Shown: piece after piece, positions 57,001-64,000 of the stretch
Numbering within the stretch: the stretch's first letter is position 1
Layout: each line of letters opens with the position of its first letter
Origin: Candidatus Saccharimonadota bacterium
GTDB taxonomy: Bacteria; Patescibacteriota; Saccharimonadia; Saccharimonadales; Saccharimonadaceae
DNA length: 64,000 nucleotides
Reading direction: 5' to 3'
Assembly: GCA_028286365.1 (NCBI GenBank)
Contig: JAQBRR010000001.1
Location: 478,582-542,581, forward strand
The notes under the pieces: generated by a model
What the model was told of the DNA's origin: nothing
Seen by the model: the letters and a program-made list of their open reading frames with translations, nothing else
Databases searched by the model: none
Translations under genes and position numbers: made by a program

Positions 57001-57883
57001 GGGACAAGCATTCGTTACAGAACTAACAGGACTCGTTGATGTATGGGAAGATGGCAAGAAATATGTCGTCCAAGTTACTCCAGAAGCTGGTCACGTTGAA
57101 CGCCTCGAGCTTGAAGGTCGCACAGCGACTGTCAAATCTGGCAGCAATGTAAAGGTTGGCGATGTTCTGGCGACAGGTGAGAGCGAATCGAAGCCACTTG
57201 TTGCACCGTTCGACGGACTGATCGAAGTAACCAAGAAGATGATTATCATTGCAGCGAACGCAAGTTCACCTGTGAAGTATGAAATTCCTGGTAACACTCA
57301 GCTGACGGTTAAAGCTGGTGATGTTGTTGAAGCGGGTGACCGCCTGACAATTGGTTCACTTAACCTACACGATCAAATGCGCCTAAAGGGTACTGAATCA
57401 GCACAACGTTACATCATTAACGAAGTGCTTCGTATCTATGCTGCACAGGGTCAAGACGTTGCTGACAAGCACCTTGAGATCATTGTGCGCCAGATGTTCA
57501 GCCGTGTTCAGATCGAGGACCCAGGAGACAGCACGTTTGTAACTGGCGATATCGTTTCTAAGGCTGCAGTGGTGGAAGCAAACGCTATCCTAGCTGCTGA
57601 TAAGAAAGAGCTCGTGAGCTACACTCAATTGTTACTTGGTATCACCAAAGTATCAATCTGGTCAGATAGCTTCCTGTCTGCTGCATCGTTCCAGGACACG
57701 ACTCGTGTACTGATCAACGCTGCTGTATCAGGTCGTATCGACCGACTGCACGGCCTAAAGGAAAATGTGATCATTGGTCGCAAGATCCCAGTTGGTACTG
57801 GTGCACGTCGTCCTGACGGTTCACTACAAAGTGATGATGAATTGGTTACTGAAATCACTGAGGATATTGAACTCGCCGCGTAG
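54023..57883 (+). CDS. rpoC: RNA polymerase beta' subunit lacking both zinc-binding sites
   Basis: 1286 residues, with intact catalytic [12 protein letters not shown] (about 527), clamp and switch regions ([40 protein letters not shown]), bridge helix and trigger loop. The two zinc sites of bacterial beta' are gone. Between GPVKD and the VRRERM block, where CLCGK and CEKCG should be, the text reads [20 protein letters not shown], with no cysteine. Later, [18 protein letters not shown] replaces the Cys-x6-Cys-x2-Cys site, and its fourth Cys is also Thr ([10 protein letters not shown]). Only two cysteines remain in the whole chain (FCERIFG and NQCGLPK). The lobes themselves are kept, so the fold must be held without metal. 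One base separates it from rpoB. Confidence 0.96.
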   Translation: [1286 protein letters not shown]

Positions 57884-57897
57884 TCGAATCTCAACGA

Positions 57898-57928
57898 GAA
57901 AAGCCTCGCAGCTCGCGGGGCTTTTCTT
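57898..57928 (+). terminator. Terminator after rpoC
   Basis: GAAAAGCCTCGC at 57898-57909 pairs with GCGGGGCTTTTC at 57915-57926 (one T-G) over a 5-base loop, ending in TTTTCTT. Confidence 0.9.
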
Positions 57929-57997
57929 ATGGGTGACAAATATTCATCAAGAGGGGATAACAATTCCTCAAAAACACATCTAAATAACCAGTTCAAG

Positions 57998-58026
57998 AAT
58001 CTTCCAAGGTTGAACCTTGGAAGATT
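57998..58026. other. Perfect 29-base palindrome
   Basis: AATCTTCCAAGGTT, one central base, AACCTTGGAAGATT. It follows the rpoC terminator by 70 bases and precedes the gene at 58110. No T tract. It may be an operator for a dimeric regulator; the rest of the 57929-58109 gap shows nothing I can name except the ribosome-binding site of the next gene. Confidence 0.7.
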
Positions 58027-58109
58027 GGGTAAGATAGCTATTAAATAATCACGCTTATGCTTGAAGCAGCAAAACAGAGGTGATATTCTATAGCAAAATA
58101 AGGAGCAAT

Positions 58110-58397
58110 ATGACTAATTCGACTGAAACCTGTCCAGCAACTGGTGAAACCTGTGTTTTTGTAAAAGAGGCTAAAATCTTATATACAGGCAATCACGATC
58201 ACGTTGCACCAGAAATCGTTATGGATGATGATGCGCTTTACGTGTCGGCAATGAGACAGCATGCAACATTACTTGAAGATAAAGGCGACACAACTGGTCC
58301 TACTGGCGATAGATGTCCCGTACACGAGCGTCCAGCAGGTAGGCGTGCTGTTGGCCATGTTGTTAATGACGCCTTCTCGCGACCACATTCAATCTAG
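58110..58397 (+). CDS. Small cysteine-containing unknown protein
   Basis: 95 residues from the ATG at 58110, with ATAAGGAGCA upstream; a longer frame from a GTG at 58080 is less likely. Near the N terminus CPATGETC forms a C-x6-C pair and near residue 70 CPVHERP adds a Cys and His, so a small metal site is possible. The middle has HDHVAPEIVMDDDALYVSAMRQ. No family recognised. It lies between the rpoC terminator and the rpsL promoter, transcribed alone. Confidence 0.6.
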   Translation: MTNSTETCPATGETCVFVKEAKILYTGNHDHVAPEIVMDDDALYVSAMRQHATLLEDKGDTTGPTGDRCPVHERPAGRRAVGHVVNDAFSRPHSI

Positions 58398-58406
58398 CGT
58401 ACGCTC

Positions 58407-58435
58407 TCGACAACTTCGGCGTAATTTGCTATACT
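58407..58435 (+). promoter_or_regulatory. Promoter of the rpsL-rpsG-fusA operon
   Basis: TCGACA at 58407-58412, 17 bases, TATACT at 58430-58435 with TGC in front. Start near 58442; leader of about 195 bases. Confidence 0.7.
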
Positions 58436-58441
58436 ACTAGG

Positions 58442-58630
58442 TGAGTTTCCTCTTACGAAACGTGTGAGTTATTTGAATGTGTACAAATTCATACGCGATA
58501 GTAAGTATGACACAGGGCGGATATGCTGAATCCAATCTGTAAAATAGTAATAGAACGCTGAAGATATTTGAAACAAACGTTTCATTTATGGATTGCATCG
58601 TTCTGAATTTAATTGTAAATCTAAACCTGG
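58442..58630 (+). promoter_or_regulatory. Long leader of the str operon
   Basis: About 195 untranslated bases. TGAAAC (58569-58574) pairs with GTTTCA (58579-58584) followed by TTTATG, a weak terminator-like hairpin. In E. coli this operon is controlled by S7 binding between rpsL and rpsG; whether this leader has such a role is unknown. Confidence 0.4.
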
Positions 58631-58637
58631 AGTATTA

Positions 58638-59051
58638 ATGCCAACAATCAATCAATTAGTACGCAAGCCTCGCAAGACTGCTGGTAAGAAAAGTAAGTCA
58701 CCTGCGCTCGGACGTATTTATAACGCACTTAAAACTCGTTATACCAACCAAGACGGCCCACTAAAACGTGGTGTTTGTATCAAGGTAACCACTAAGACAC
58801 CAAAGAAACCTAACTCTGCGCTTCGTAAAGTTGCTCGTGTTCGTTTAACTAACGGCCAAGAAGTTTGGGCTTACATTGGTGGCGAAGGTCACAACCTACA
58901 GGAACACGCCGTTGTACTCGTTCGTGGTGGTCGTGTGCCAGATCTTCCAGGTGTTCGTTACCATATCGTTCGTGGCGCCCTTGATCTTCAAGGTGTTGCA
59001 AAGCGTCAACAAGGCCGTAGCAAATACGGTGCTAAAAAAGAGGCTAAATAA
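58638..59051 (+). CDS. rpsL: 30S ribosomal protein S12
   Basis: 137 residues from the ATG at 58638, with CTGGAG upstream; an earlier in-frame start at 58593 would add 15 residues unlike S12. S12 hallmarks: [59 protein letters not shown] and [18 protein letters not shown], including the decoding-site KPNSA and the PGVRY loops. The streptomycin-sensitive lysines (KTPKKPNS) are present. It overlaps the next small gene by one base (TAATG). Confidence 0.96.
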   Translation: MPTINQLVRKPRKTAGKKSKSPALGRIYNALKTRYTNQDGPLKRGVCIKVTTKTPKKPNSALRKVARVRLTNGQEVWAYIGGEGHNLQEHAVVLVRGGRVPDLPGVRYHIVRGALDLQGVAKRQQGRSKYGAKKEAK

Positions 59052-59281
59052 TGCCAGGACCAGACTTTGGTCGTTTAGCTGAAGCAGGTTATTTTCCTGA
59101 CGTTATTGGTCAACAGTCTGTTGAGCCAAGTGCTGATGTCAAGCACGACATTGGACACATCGCAGACCTCCTAGACGTCATTACTCAACCCATTCGAATC
59201 GTTGATGTGAATGAGCACGGATATCCTACAACGAAACCACTTCCAATTATTAAATCAGAACAAATCGCAGGAGAACTATAA
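59051..59281 (+). CDS. Small unknown protein inserted between rpsL and rpsG
   Basis: 76 residues from an ATG that shares its A with the rpsL stop codon. It reads [45 protein letters not shown], and ends PLPIIKSEQIAGEL. The overlap with rpsL and the placing of the rpsG ribosome-binding site (CAGGAGAA) inside its last codons support real translation. No family recognised. The str operon normally has rpsL directly followed by rpsG, so this is an extra gene in a very conserved setting. Confidence 0.7.
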   Translation: MPGPDFGRLAEAGYFPDVIGQQSVEPSADVKHDIGHIADLLDVITQPIRIVDVNEHGYPTTKPLPIIKSEQIAGEL

Positions 59282-59282
59282 G

Positions 59283-59762
59283 ATGCCACGTAAAGTAACC
59301 GCAAGCTTGCAACGCAAGCTGAACCCAGACCGCAAGTACCAAAGCGTACTTGTGCAGCGCCTGATCAACAAATCAATGTTGGACGGCAAAAAACTGATTG
59401 CTGAGCGAGCTGTCTATGCTGCCCTAGAAACAGCTGCTAAGAAGCTTAACAGTGAAGAGCCACTCGAAGTATTCGAGCGTGCGCTTAAGAATGTTTCACC
59501 AAACTTTGAGGTTAAATCTCGTCGTGTCGGTGGTGCAAACTACCAAATCCCATTCCCAGTCGCTGGCCACCGTCAATTGCATTATGCTTTTTCATGGCTT
59601 GTTCAATCTGCACGTGCTCGTAAGGGAATCCCATACGCACAGTGTTTGGCACTCGAAATTGTCGATGCGCACAACGAAGCTGGTGCTGCCTTCAAGAAGA
59701 AGGAAGACACTCACAAGATGGCTGAAGCTAACCGAGCCTTTGCTCACTTTGCAAGGGGTTAG
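59283..59762 (+). CDS. rpsG: 30S ribosomal protein S7
   Basis: 159 residues from the ATG at 59283, one base after the stop of the small ORF. S7 features: [91 protein letters not shown]. It starts 30S head assembly and binds the 3' major domain of 16S RNA. fusA follows 2 bases after. Confidence 0.96.
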   Translation: MPRKVTASLQRKLNPDRKYQSVLVQRLINKSMLDGKKLIAERAVYAALETAAKKLNSEEPLEVFERALKNVSPNFEVKSRRVGGANYQIPFPVAGHRQLHYAFSWLVQSARARKGIPYAQCLALEIVDAHNEAGAAFKKKEDTHKMAEANRAFAHFARG

Positions 59763-59764
59763 TC

Positions 59765-61861
59765 ATGGCTGAACGAAACGTCGCCCTTAAAGATCTTCGA
59801 AATATCGGTATTATCGCGCACATTGACGCAGGTAAAACGACGACAACCGAGGGTATTCTTTATCGTACTGGTATTAATCACAAAATTGGTGAAGTCCGTG
59901 GTGCTAACGGTGACAGTGCGACAACTGACTGGATGGCTCAGGAAAAAGAGCGCGGAATTACCATCACCAGTGCTGCGGTTACGTGTTTCTGGAAAGATCA
60001 CAAGATTAACATCATTGATACTCCAGGACACATCGACTTTACTGCAGAGGTAGAGCGTTCACTTCGCGTGCTTGATGGTGCAGTAACTATTTTCGATGGC
60101 AAAATGGGTGTTGAAGCTCAGTCAGAAACCGTATGGCGTCAGGCCAACAAGTACGGCGTTCCTCGTATCTGTTTTATCAACAAGATTAACCAAACTGGCG
60201 GTGACTTCTACAAATCACTTGATACAATTCATGCTCGTCTTTCTAAGCAAGCTTTGCCTGTTCACCTTCCTATTGGTTTTGAAAAAGACATCAATGGTGT
60301 TGTTGACCTCGTTGATATGAAGGCATACACCTACACTGATTACGCCGATCACGAATTAGTTCAAGGTGAAATTCCTGCAGATATGCTTGAAAAAGCAAAG
60401 AATGCACGTAGCCTCCTCGTTGAAGCTGCGGTTGAGGCTGACGATGAATTATTCGAACGATTCCTAGACCAAGGCGAAGACTCAATTACAGAGTCTGAGC
60501 TAAAAGCAGCTCTACGTAAGCGCGTTCTTGCTGGTAACTTCTTCTTAGTTAGTGGTGGAGATGGACGTGGTGTTATCGTTGAAAAACTTCTTGATATCAT
60601 GGTTGACTACCTTCCGTCGCCACTCGACGTTGATGGAATTTGGGGTGTTAACCCTAAAACAGGTGATGAGATTGAACGTAAACCTTCTGAGAGTGAACCT
60701 CTTGCAGGTCTCGCTTTCAAGATTGCAACCGACCCATTTGTTGGTAAGTTGATCTTTGTTCGTGTCTACAGCGGTAAATTAGCTGCTGGATCATACGTTC
60801 TTAATACAACCACAGGTGAAAAAGAGCGTGTAGGCCGTATTGTTCGTATGCACGCCGATAAGCGTGAAGAGATTGATTCTGTGACCGCTGGTGATATTGC
60901 TGCCGTTATCGGCCTTAAAGATACCTTCACTGGTCATACACTCTCTGATCCTGCACATCCAATTGCCTTAGAGAGCATTACATTCCCAGATCCTCCTGTC
61001 TCAATTGCCGTCGAGCCTAAGACTAAGGCTGACCAAGAGAAGATGGGTGTTGCACTGCAGCGACTAGCCGAGGAAGACCCAACTTTCCGTGTACACACTG
61101 ACGACGAAACCGGTCAGACGATTATGTCAGGAATGGGTGAGTTACACCTTGATATCCTGATTGACCGTATGCGCCGCGAGTTTAACGTTGAAGCAAATAT
61201 TGGTGAACCGCAAGTTGCCTTCCGTGAGTCGATCAAGGGCACATCTGAAGTTCAAGGTAAGCACGCCAAGCAATCTGGTGGACGTGGTCAATACGGTGAC
61301 GTTTGGGTTCGATTTGAGCCGAATGAAGTCGGTAAAGGCTTTGAGTTCTTTGACGCTGTTAAGGGTGGTGTTGTTCCTAAGGAATACATCAAACCTGTTG
61401 AACAAGGTATCAAGGAAACACTTCTAAGTGGAGTTATTGCTGGCTACCCTGTAGTAGACGTTAAAGCGACACTTTACGATGGTAGTTACCATGATGTGGA
61501 CTCAAGCGAACTTGCTTTCAAATTGGCAGGAGCTCTCGCTACTCGTGAAGGTATTCGCCAAGCGAAACCAATCCTACTCGAACCCGTTATGCGTCTTGAG
61601 GCGACAACCCCTGAAGAATTCATGGGTGACGTGATTGGTGACATTAACTCTCGTCGTGGACGAATCGAGGCTATGGAAGACCTTAGTGGTGGTGCCAAGC
61701 TAATCAAGGCGATCGTTCCACTTTCAACTATGTTTGGTTACACGAATGACCTTCGCTCAATGAGCCAAGGACGTGCAGCAAGCTCTATGGAGCTCGCGCA
61801 GTACGAAGAAGTACCGCCAAACGTTGCACAAGAGATCATCGAAAAACGATCAAGCAAATAA
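59765..61861 (+). CDS. fusA: Translation elongation factor G
   Basis: 698 residues, usual length. G domain: [23 protein letters not shown] (G1), [15 protein letters not shown] (switch), [11 protein letters not shown] (G3) and [12 protein letters not shown] (G4). Domain II follows at about 300, domain IV has [18 protein letters not shown], and domain V has [23 protein letters not shown]. It drives translocation. Directly after rpsG in the str operon. A GNAT gene with its own promoter separates it from tuf. Confidence 0.97.
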   Translation: MAERNVALKDLRNIGIIAHIDAGKTTTTEGILYRTGINHKIGEVRGANGDSATTDWMAQEKERGITITSAAVTCFWKDHKINIIDTPGHIDFTAEVERSLRVLDGAVTIFDGKMGVEAQSETVWRQANKYGVPRICFINKINQTGGDFYKSLDTIHARLSKQALPVHLPIGFEKDINGVVDLVDMKAYTYTDYADHELVQGEIPADMLEKAKNARSLLVEAAVEADDELFERFLDQGEDSITESELKAALRKRVLAGNFFLVSGGDGRGVIVEKLLDIMVDYLPSPLDVDGIWGVNPKTGDEIERKPSESEPLAGLAFKIATDPFVGKLIFVRVYSGKLAAGSYVLNTTTGEKERVGRIVRMHADKREEIDSVTAGDIAAVIGLKDTFTGHTLSDPAHPIALESITFPDPPVSIAVEPKTKADQEKMGVALQRLAEEDPTFRVHTDDETGQTIMSGMGELHLDILIDRMRREFNVEANIGEPQVAFRESIKGTSEVQGKHAKQSGGRGQYGDVWVRFEPNEVGKGFEFFDAVKGGVVPKEYIKPVEQGIKETLLSGVIAGYPVVDVKATLYDGSYHDVDSSELAFKLAGALATREGIRQAKPILLEPVMRLEATTPEEFMGDVIGDINSRRGRIEAMEDLSGGAKLIKAIVPLSTMFGYTNDLRSMSQGRAASSMELAQYEEVPPNVAQEIIEKRSSK

Positions 61862-61926
61862 GCTGATAACTTATATACTTACCCTGCCTTGTAAAGAGGT
61901 GGGGTATTGTATTTATATAGTACTTA

Positions 61927-61935
61927 TGCTATAAT
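61927..61935 (+). promoter_or_regulatory. Extended -10 for the GNAT gene at 61942
   Basis: TGCTATAAT ending 6 bases before the ATG; a second TATAAT overlaps at 61935-61940. Confidence 0.65.
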
Positions 61936-61941
61936 ATAATT

Positions 61942-62487
61942 ATGGTTGCGGTATACAAATTGCCGGTAGAAAAGGATATAAGAAATCCAAATCTTAGATA
62001 TGAGTCTTTTTTTGATGCCAGGGACGATCTGGTTGATTTTGGGACAGATGCCACTCGCGCATTATTTAAAGCAGCACACATAGCATTTAGCGTAAATTAT
62101 TCTTCGGCCGCGGCTAATCCTGTCGAGCACGATAGGGTCTTTTTAGAAACTCTGTCGAATATACGCTACGGTAAAATTGTTTTGGCTGGTGAAACAGATA
62201 ATGTCGACGACATCGCTGCCGTAGGAGTATATAGCCGACCCTCGATGGGACCTAGGCGCAACGTTGCTGAGTTAGAACATTTAGCAGTGCTTCCTGACTA
62301 CCAACGCAAAGGCTTGGGGCTTGGCTCTGCCATATTACAATACGTCGAAACAGAACTTACACACGAAGGTGCGACGACGTTACAGCTTATACCATCACAT
62401 ACTGCTGTCGCGTTTTATGAGAAATATGGCTATCTGCCCAAAGGGGGTACAGGCCCTAAAATGACCAAAGATTTATCAGCGGTATAA
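61942..62487 (+). CDS. GNAT-family acetyltransferase
   Basis: 181 residues. The acetyl-CoA-binding motif A is plain: VAELEHLAVLPDYQRKGLGLGSAILQYVE (Q/R-x-x-G-x-G/A within, about 110-130), followed by AVAFYEKYGYLPKGG, the usual motif B with the catalytic-side Tyr. The N-terminal half (EKDIRNPNLRYESFFDARDD) is less conserved. The substrate is not readable. It interrupts the str operon between fusA and tuf, which are often contiguous, and is transcribed from its own leaderless promoter. Confidence 0.85.
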   Translation: MVAVYKLPVEKDIRNPNLRYESFFDARDDLVDFGTDATRALFKAAHIAFSVNYSSAAANPVEHDRVFLETLSNIRYGKIVLAGETDNVDDIAAVGVYSRPSMGPRRNVAELEHLAVLPDYQRKGLGLGSAILQYVETELTHEGATTLQLIPSHTAVAFYEKYGYLPKGGTGPKMTKDLSAV

Positions 62488-62502
62488 TGTACCTCAAATC
62501 TC

Positions 62503-62531
62503 TTTACGTACAGTAATAAAAGCTGTATAAT
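62503..62531 (+). promoter_or_regulatory. tuf promoter
   Basis: TTTACG at 62503-62508, 17 bases, TATAAT at 62526-62531. The leader includes a 7-pair hairpin (CGTGAGG at 62545-62551 with CCTCATG at 62562-62568) and AAAGGAG before the ATG. Confidence 0.7.
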
Positions 62532-62598
62532 CGATCTCATACGTCGTGAGGTGGCTATTATCCTCATGCGAAAATAATTTAAAGGAGAATTAACTAAA

Positions 62599-63780
62599 AT
62601 GGCAGATTTCGATCGAACCAAGCCTCACGTCAACGTTGGTACTATGGGTCACGTTGACCACGGTAAAACAACTCTAACTGCAGCTATCACAGCTGTACTT
62701 GCTAAGCGTCTTCCTAGCGACGTTAACAAAGCTGTCGCCTACGCACAAATTGACAACGCGCCTGAAGAGCGTGCACGTGGTATTACCATTGCATCTTCTC
62801 ACCAGGAATATGAGTCAGAGAACCGTCACTATGCTCACGTTGATATGCCAGGTCACGCCGACTACGTCAAGAACATGATTACCGGTGCTGCACAAATCGA
62901 CGGCGCAATCCTTGTGGTTGCTGCAAACGATGGTCCACTTCCTCAGACTCGTGAGCACGTCCTTCTTGCAAAGCAAGTTGGTGTGCCAAAGATCCTTGTT
63001 TTCCTTAACAAGATGGACCTTGCTGACCCTGAACTCGTTGAACTCGTTGAAATGGACATTCGTGAGCTACTTGCAAAGAATGGCTTTGACGAAGACGCTC
63101 CTATTATCAAGGGTTCTGCTACTAAGGCACTTGAAGGCGATCCTGCATCAGAAGATGCAATCATGGAACTCGTTGCTGCACTTGATAGCTACGTTCCAGA
63201 ACCAATTCGTGACCTAGACAAGCCATTCCTAATGCCTATTGAGGACGTTTTCTCAATCAAGGGTCGTGGAACTGTTGCTACTGGTCGTATCGAACAGGGT
63301 ATTGTTAAGATCAACGACCCAGTTGAAATTATCGGTATTCACCCAGTACAAAACACTGTTGTTACTGGTATCGAAGCTTTCAAAAAGAACCTTAACCAAG
63401 GTCAGGCTGGCGACAACGCTGGACTCCTTCTTCGTGGTATTGAGCGCGAGCAAGTTGAACGTGGTCAGGTTATTGCAAAGCCAGGTTCAATTACTCCACA
63501 CACAGAGTTTGAAGCTGAAGTTTACATCCTGAAAAAAGAAGAAGGTGGTCGTCACACACCATTTTCAAAGGGTTACAAACCACAGTTTTACTTCCGTACA
63601 ACTGATGTTACTGGTGAAGTTGAACTTCCAGCTGACAAGGAACTTGTTATCCCTGGCGATACACTTACTTTCACCGTTAAACTTCTTGCACCTATTGCAA
63701 TGGAGCAAGGTCTTAACTTCGCAATTCGCGAAGGTGGTAAGACAGTTGGTGCCGGTGTGGTTACCAAAATCGTTGCCTAG
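62599..63780 (+). CDS. tuf: Translation elongation factor Tu
   Basis: 393 residues, usual length. G domain motifs are [55 protein letters not shown] and a SA[T/L]K-type block (GSATKALEG). Domain II has [22 protein letters not shown] and domain III ends [26 protein letters not shown]. It carries aminoacyl-tRNA to the ribosome. Strong ribosome-binding site and its own promoter after the GNAT gene. Confidence 0.97.
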   Translation: MADFDRTKPHVNVGTMGHVDHGKTTLTAAITAVLAKRLPSDVNKAVAYAQIDNAPEERARGITIASSHQEYESENRHYAHVDMPGHADYVKNMITGAAQIDGAILVVAANDGPLPQTREHVLLAKQVGVPKILVFLNKMDLADPELVELVEMDIRELLAKNGFDEDAPIIKGSATKALEGDPASEDAIMELVAALDSYVPEPIRDLDKPFLMPIEDVFSIKGRGTVATGRIEQGIVKINDPVEIIGIHPVQNTVVTGIEAFKKNLNQGQAGDNAGLLLRGIEREQVERGQVIAKPGSITPHTEFEAEVYILKKEEGGRHTPFSKGYKPQFYFRTTDVTGEVELPADKELVIPGDTLTFTVKLLAPIAMEQGLNFAIREGGKTVGAGVVTKIVA

Positions 63781-63810
63781 TTATTAAGTAGTTCTCCTAC
63801 CTGATACAAT

Positions 63811-63841
63811 AAAATACCCTCGTGCAAACGAGGGTATTTTT
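63811..63841 (+). terminator. Terminator after tuf
   Basis: AAAATACCCTCGT at 63811-63823 pairs with ACGAGGGTATTTT at 63828-63840 over loop GCAA, followed by T. Confidence 0.93.
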
Positions 63842-63844
63842 GTG

Positions 63845-63850
63845 TATAGT
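63845..63850 (+). promoter_or_regulatory. -10 element for the last gene
   Basis: TATAGT ending 8 bases before the ATG at 63859. Confidence 0.45.
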
Positions 63851-63858
63851 AACATTTA

Positions 63859-64000
63859 ATGGACGAAGACATTCAGAAACGTTGGATCAAGCTGCCGGAG
63901 GTAAGGATTGAAGATGAACGTATCTTAATGATCAACAATAAAATAGTCGAAATACCAGACATTTCTTCAGCCGTATTTTTAGATTATTTACTGCTCGGTC
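63859..64000 (+). CDS. Unknown protein, N-terminal part
   Basis: 47 codons from the ATG at 63859 to the window edge, open throughout. The beginning reads MDEDIQKRWIKLPEVRIEDE and continues RILMINNKIVEIPDISSAVFLDYLLLG, a pattern of short strands and a helix. Too short to assign a family. It starts just after the tuf terminator, with a -10-like TATAGT and no Shine-Dalgarno. Confidence 0.6.
   Translation, partial: MDEDIQKRWIKLPEVRIEDERILMINNKIVEIPDISSAVFLDYLLLG

Noticed and set aside
1-64000. Reassigned UGA codon
   Set aside because: All core genes read full length in the standard code and TGA ends several of them at tight overlaps.
1-64000. CRISPR array, IS element, integrase or prophage
   Set aside because: No regularly spaced repeats, transposase-like or integrase-like protein, or phage genes were found on either strand.

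Overview
The window reads as the chromosome of a small-genome bacterium of the Candidate Phyla Radiation (Patescibacteria), most likely Saccharibacteria (TM7). This is inference from overall character. Core information-processing genes are dense, with many overlaps and few gaps over 200 bases. Biosynthetic pathways are almost absent. Cell-surface and secreted functions are prominent: a PilB/GspE ATPase, an ABC exporter pair, a secreted nuclease, a phospholipase C-like zinc protein and a penicillin-binding protein. The code is standard: TGA is a real stop in several ATGA overlaps (16667, 32558, 45992), which argues against the UGA-recoding lineages Absconditabacteria and Gracilibacteria.

Layout. 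1-6.5 kb: end of gatB, galU, three small envelope/stress proteins, dnaE, a SpoU methyltransferase. 6.5-14.9 kb: pilus ATPase, rplS, an RNase HII-YraN fusion, M1 aminopeptidase, GNAT, secreted HNH nuclease, nusA. 14.9-24.7 kb: heterodimeric ABC exporter, CIRCE-controlled clpC, a membrane HExxH protein, radA, PIN-TRAM protein. 24.7-36.8 kb: class A PBP, tyrS, two HAD phosphatases, recG, phospholipase C-like protein, rsmD, an orphan gene between short direct repeats, tRNA-Leu(UAG), a FAD oxidoreductase. 36.8-41 kb: tRNA-Leu(CAG), a TPR glycosyltransferase-like membrane protein, a Crp/Fnr regulator with a small stress-gene cluster. 41-50.4 kb: riboswitch-controlled metK, ROK kinase, TrmH, a VanX-like dipeptidase with hisS behind a probable attenuator, trigger factor, CIRCE-controlled clpP. 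50.6-64 kb: rpoB-rpoC, rpsL-(small ORF)-rpsG-fusA, GNAT, tuf and the start of an unknown gene.

Regulation is unusually legible. Most promoters are extended -10 elements (TGnTATAAT), and many lie so close to the start codon that the mRNA must be leaderless. Genes with Shine-Dalgarno sequences (nusA, rpoB, rpsL, tuf, metK, the stress genes) are the ones with long leaders. Two perfect CIRCE operators tie clpC and clpP to HrcA. A perfect Crp-type palindrome sits at -41.5 of the stress-gene promoter. metK has a SAM riboswitch that appears to act on its ribosome-binding site. A leaderless 17-codon peptide with two His codons precedes an antiterminator/terminator pair ahead of hisS. nusA has a terminator in its own leader.

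The strongest oddities are: the two tRNA-Leu genes each preceded by a 54-55 nt element that copies the tRNA 5' end but replaces the D-loop with a hairpin; a 15-base repeat present four times, three just after stop codons and one in the RNase HII-YraN linker; and an RNA polymerase beta' subunit that has lost all eight zinc-binding cysteines.
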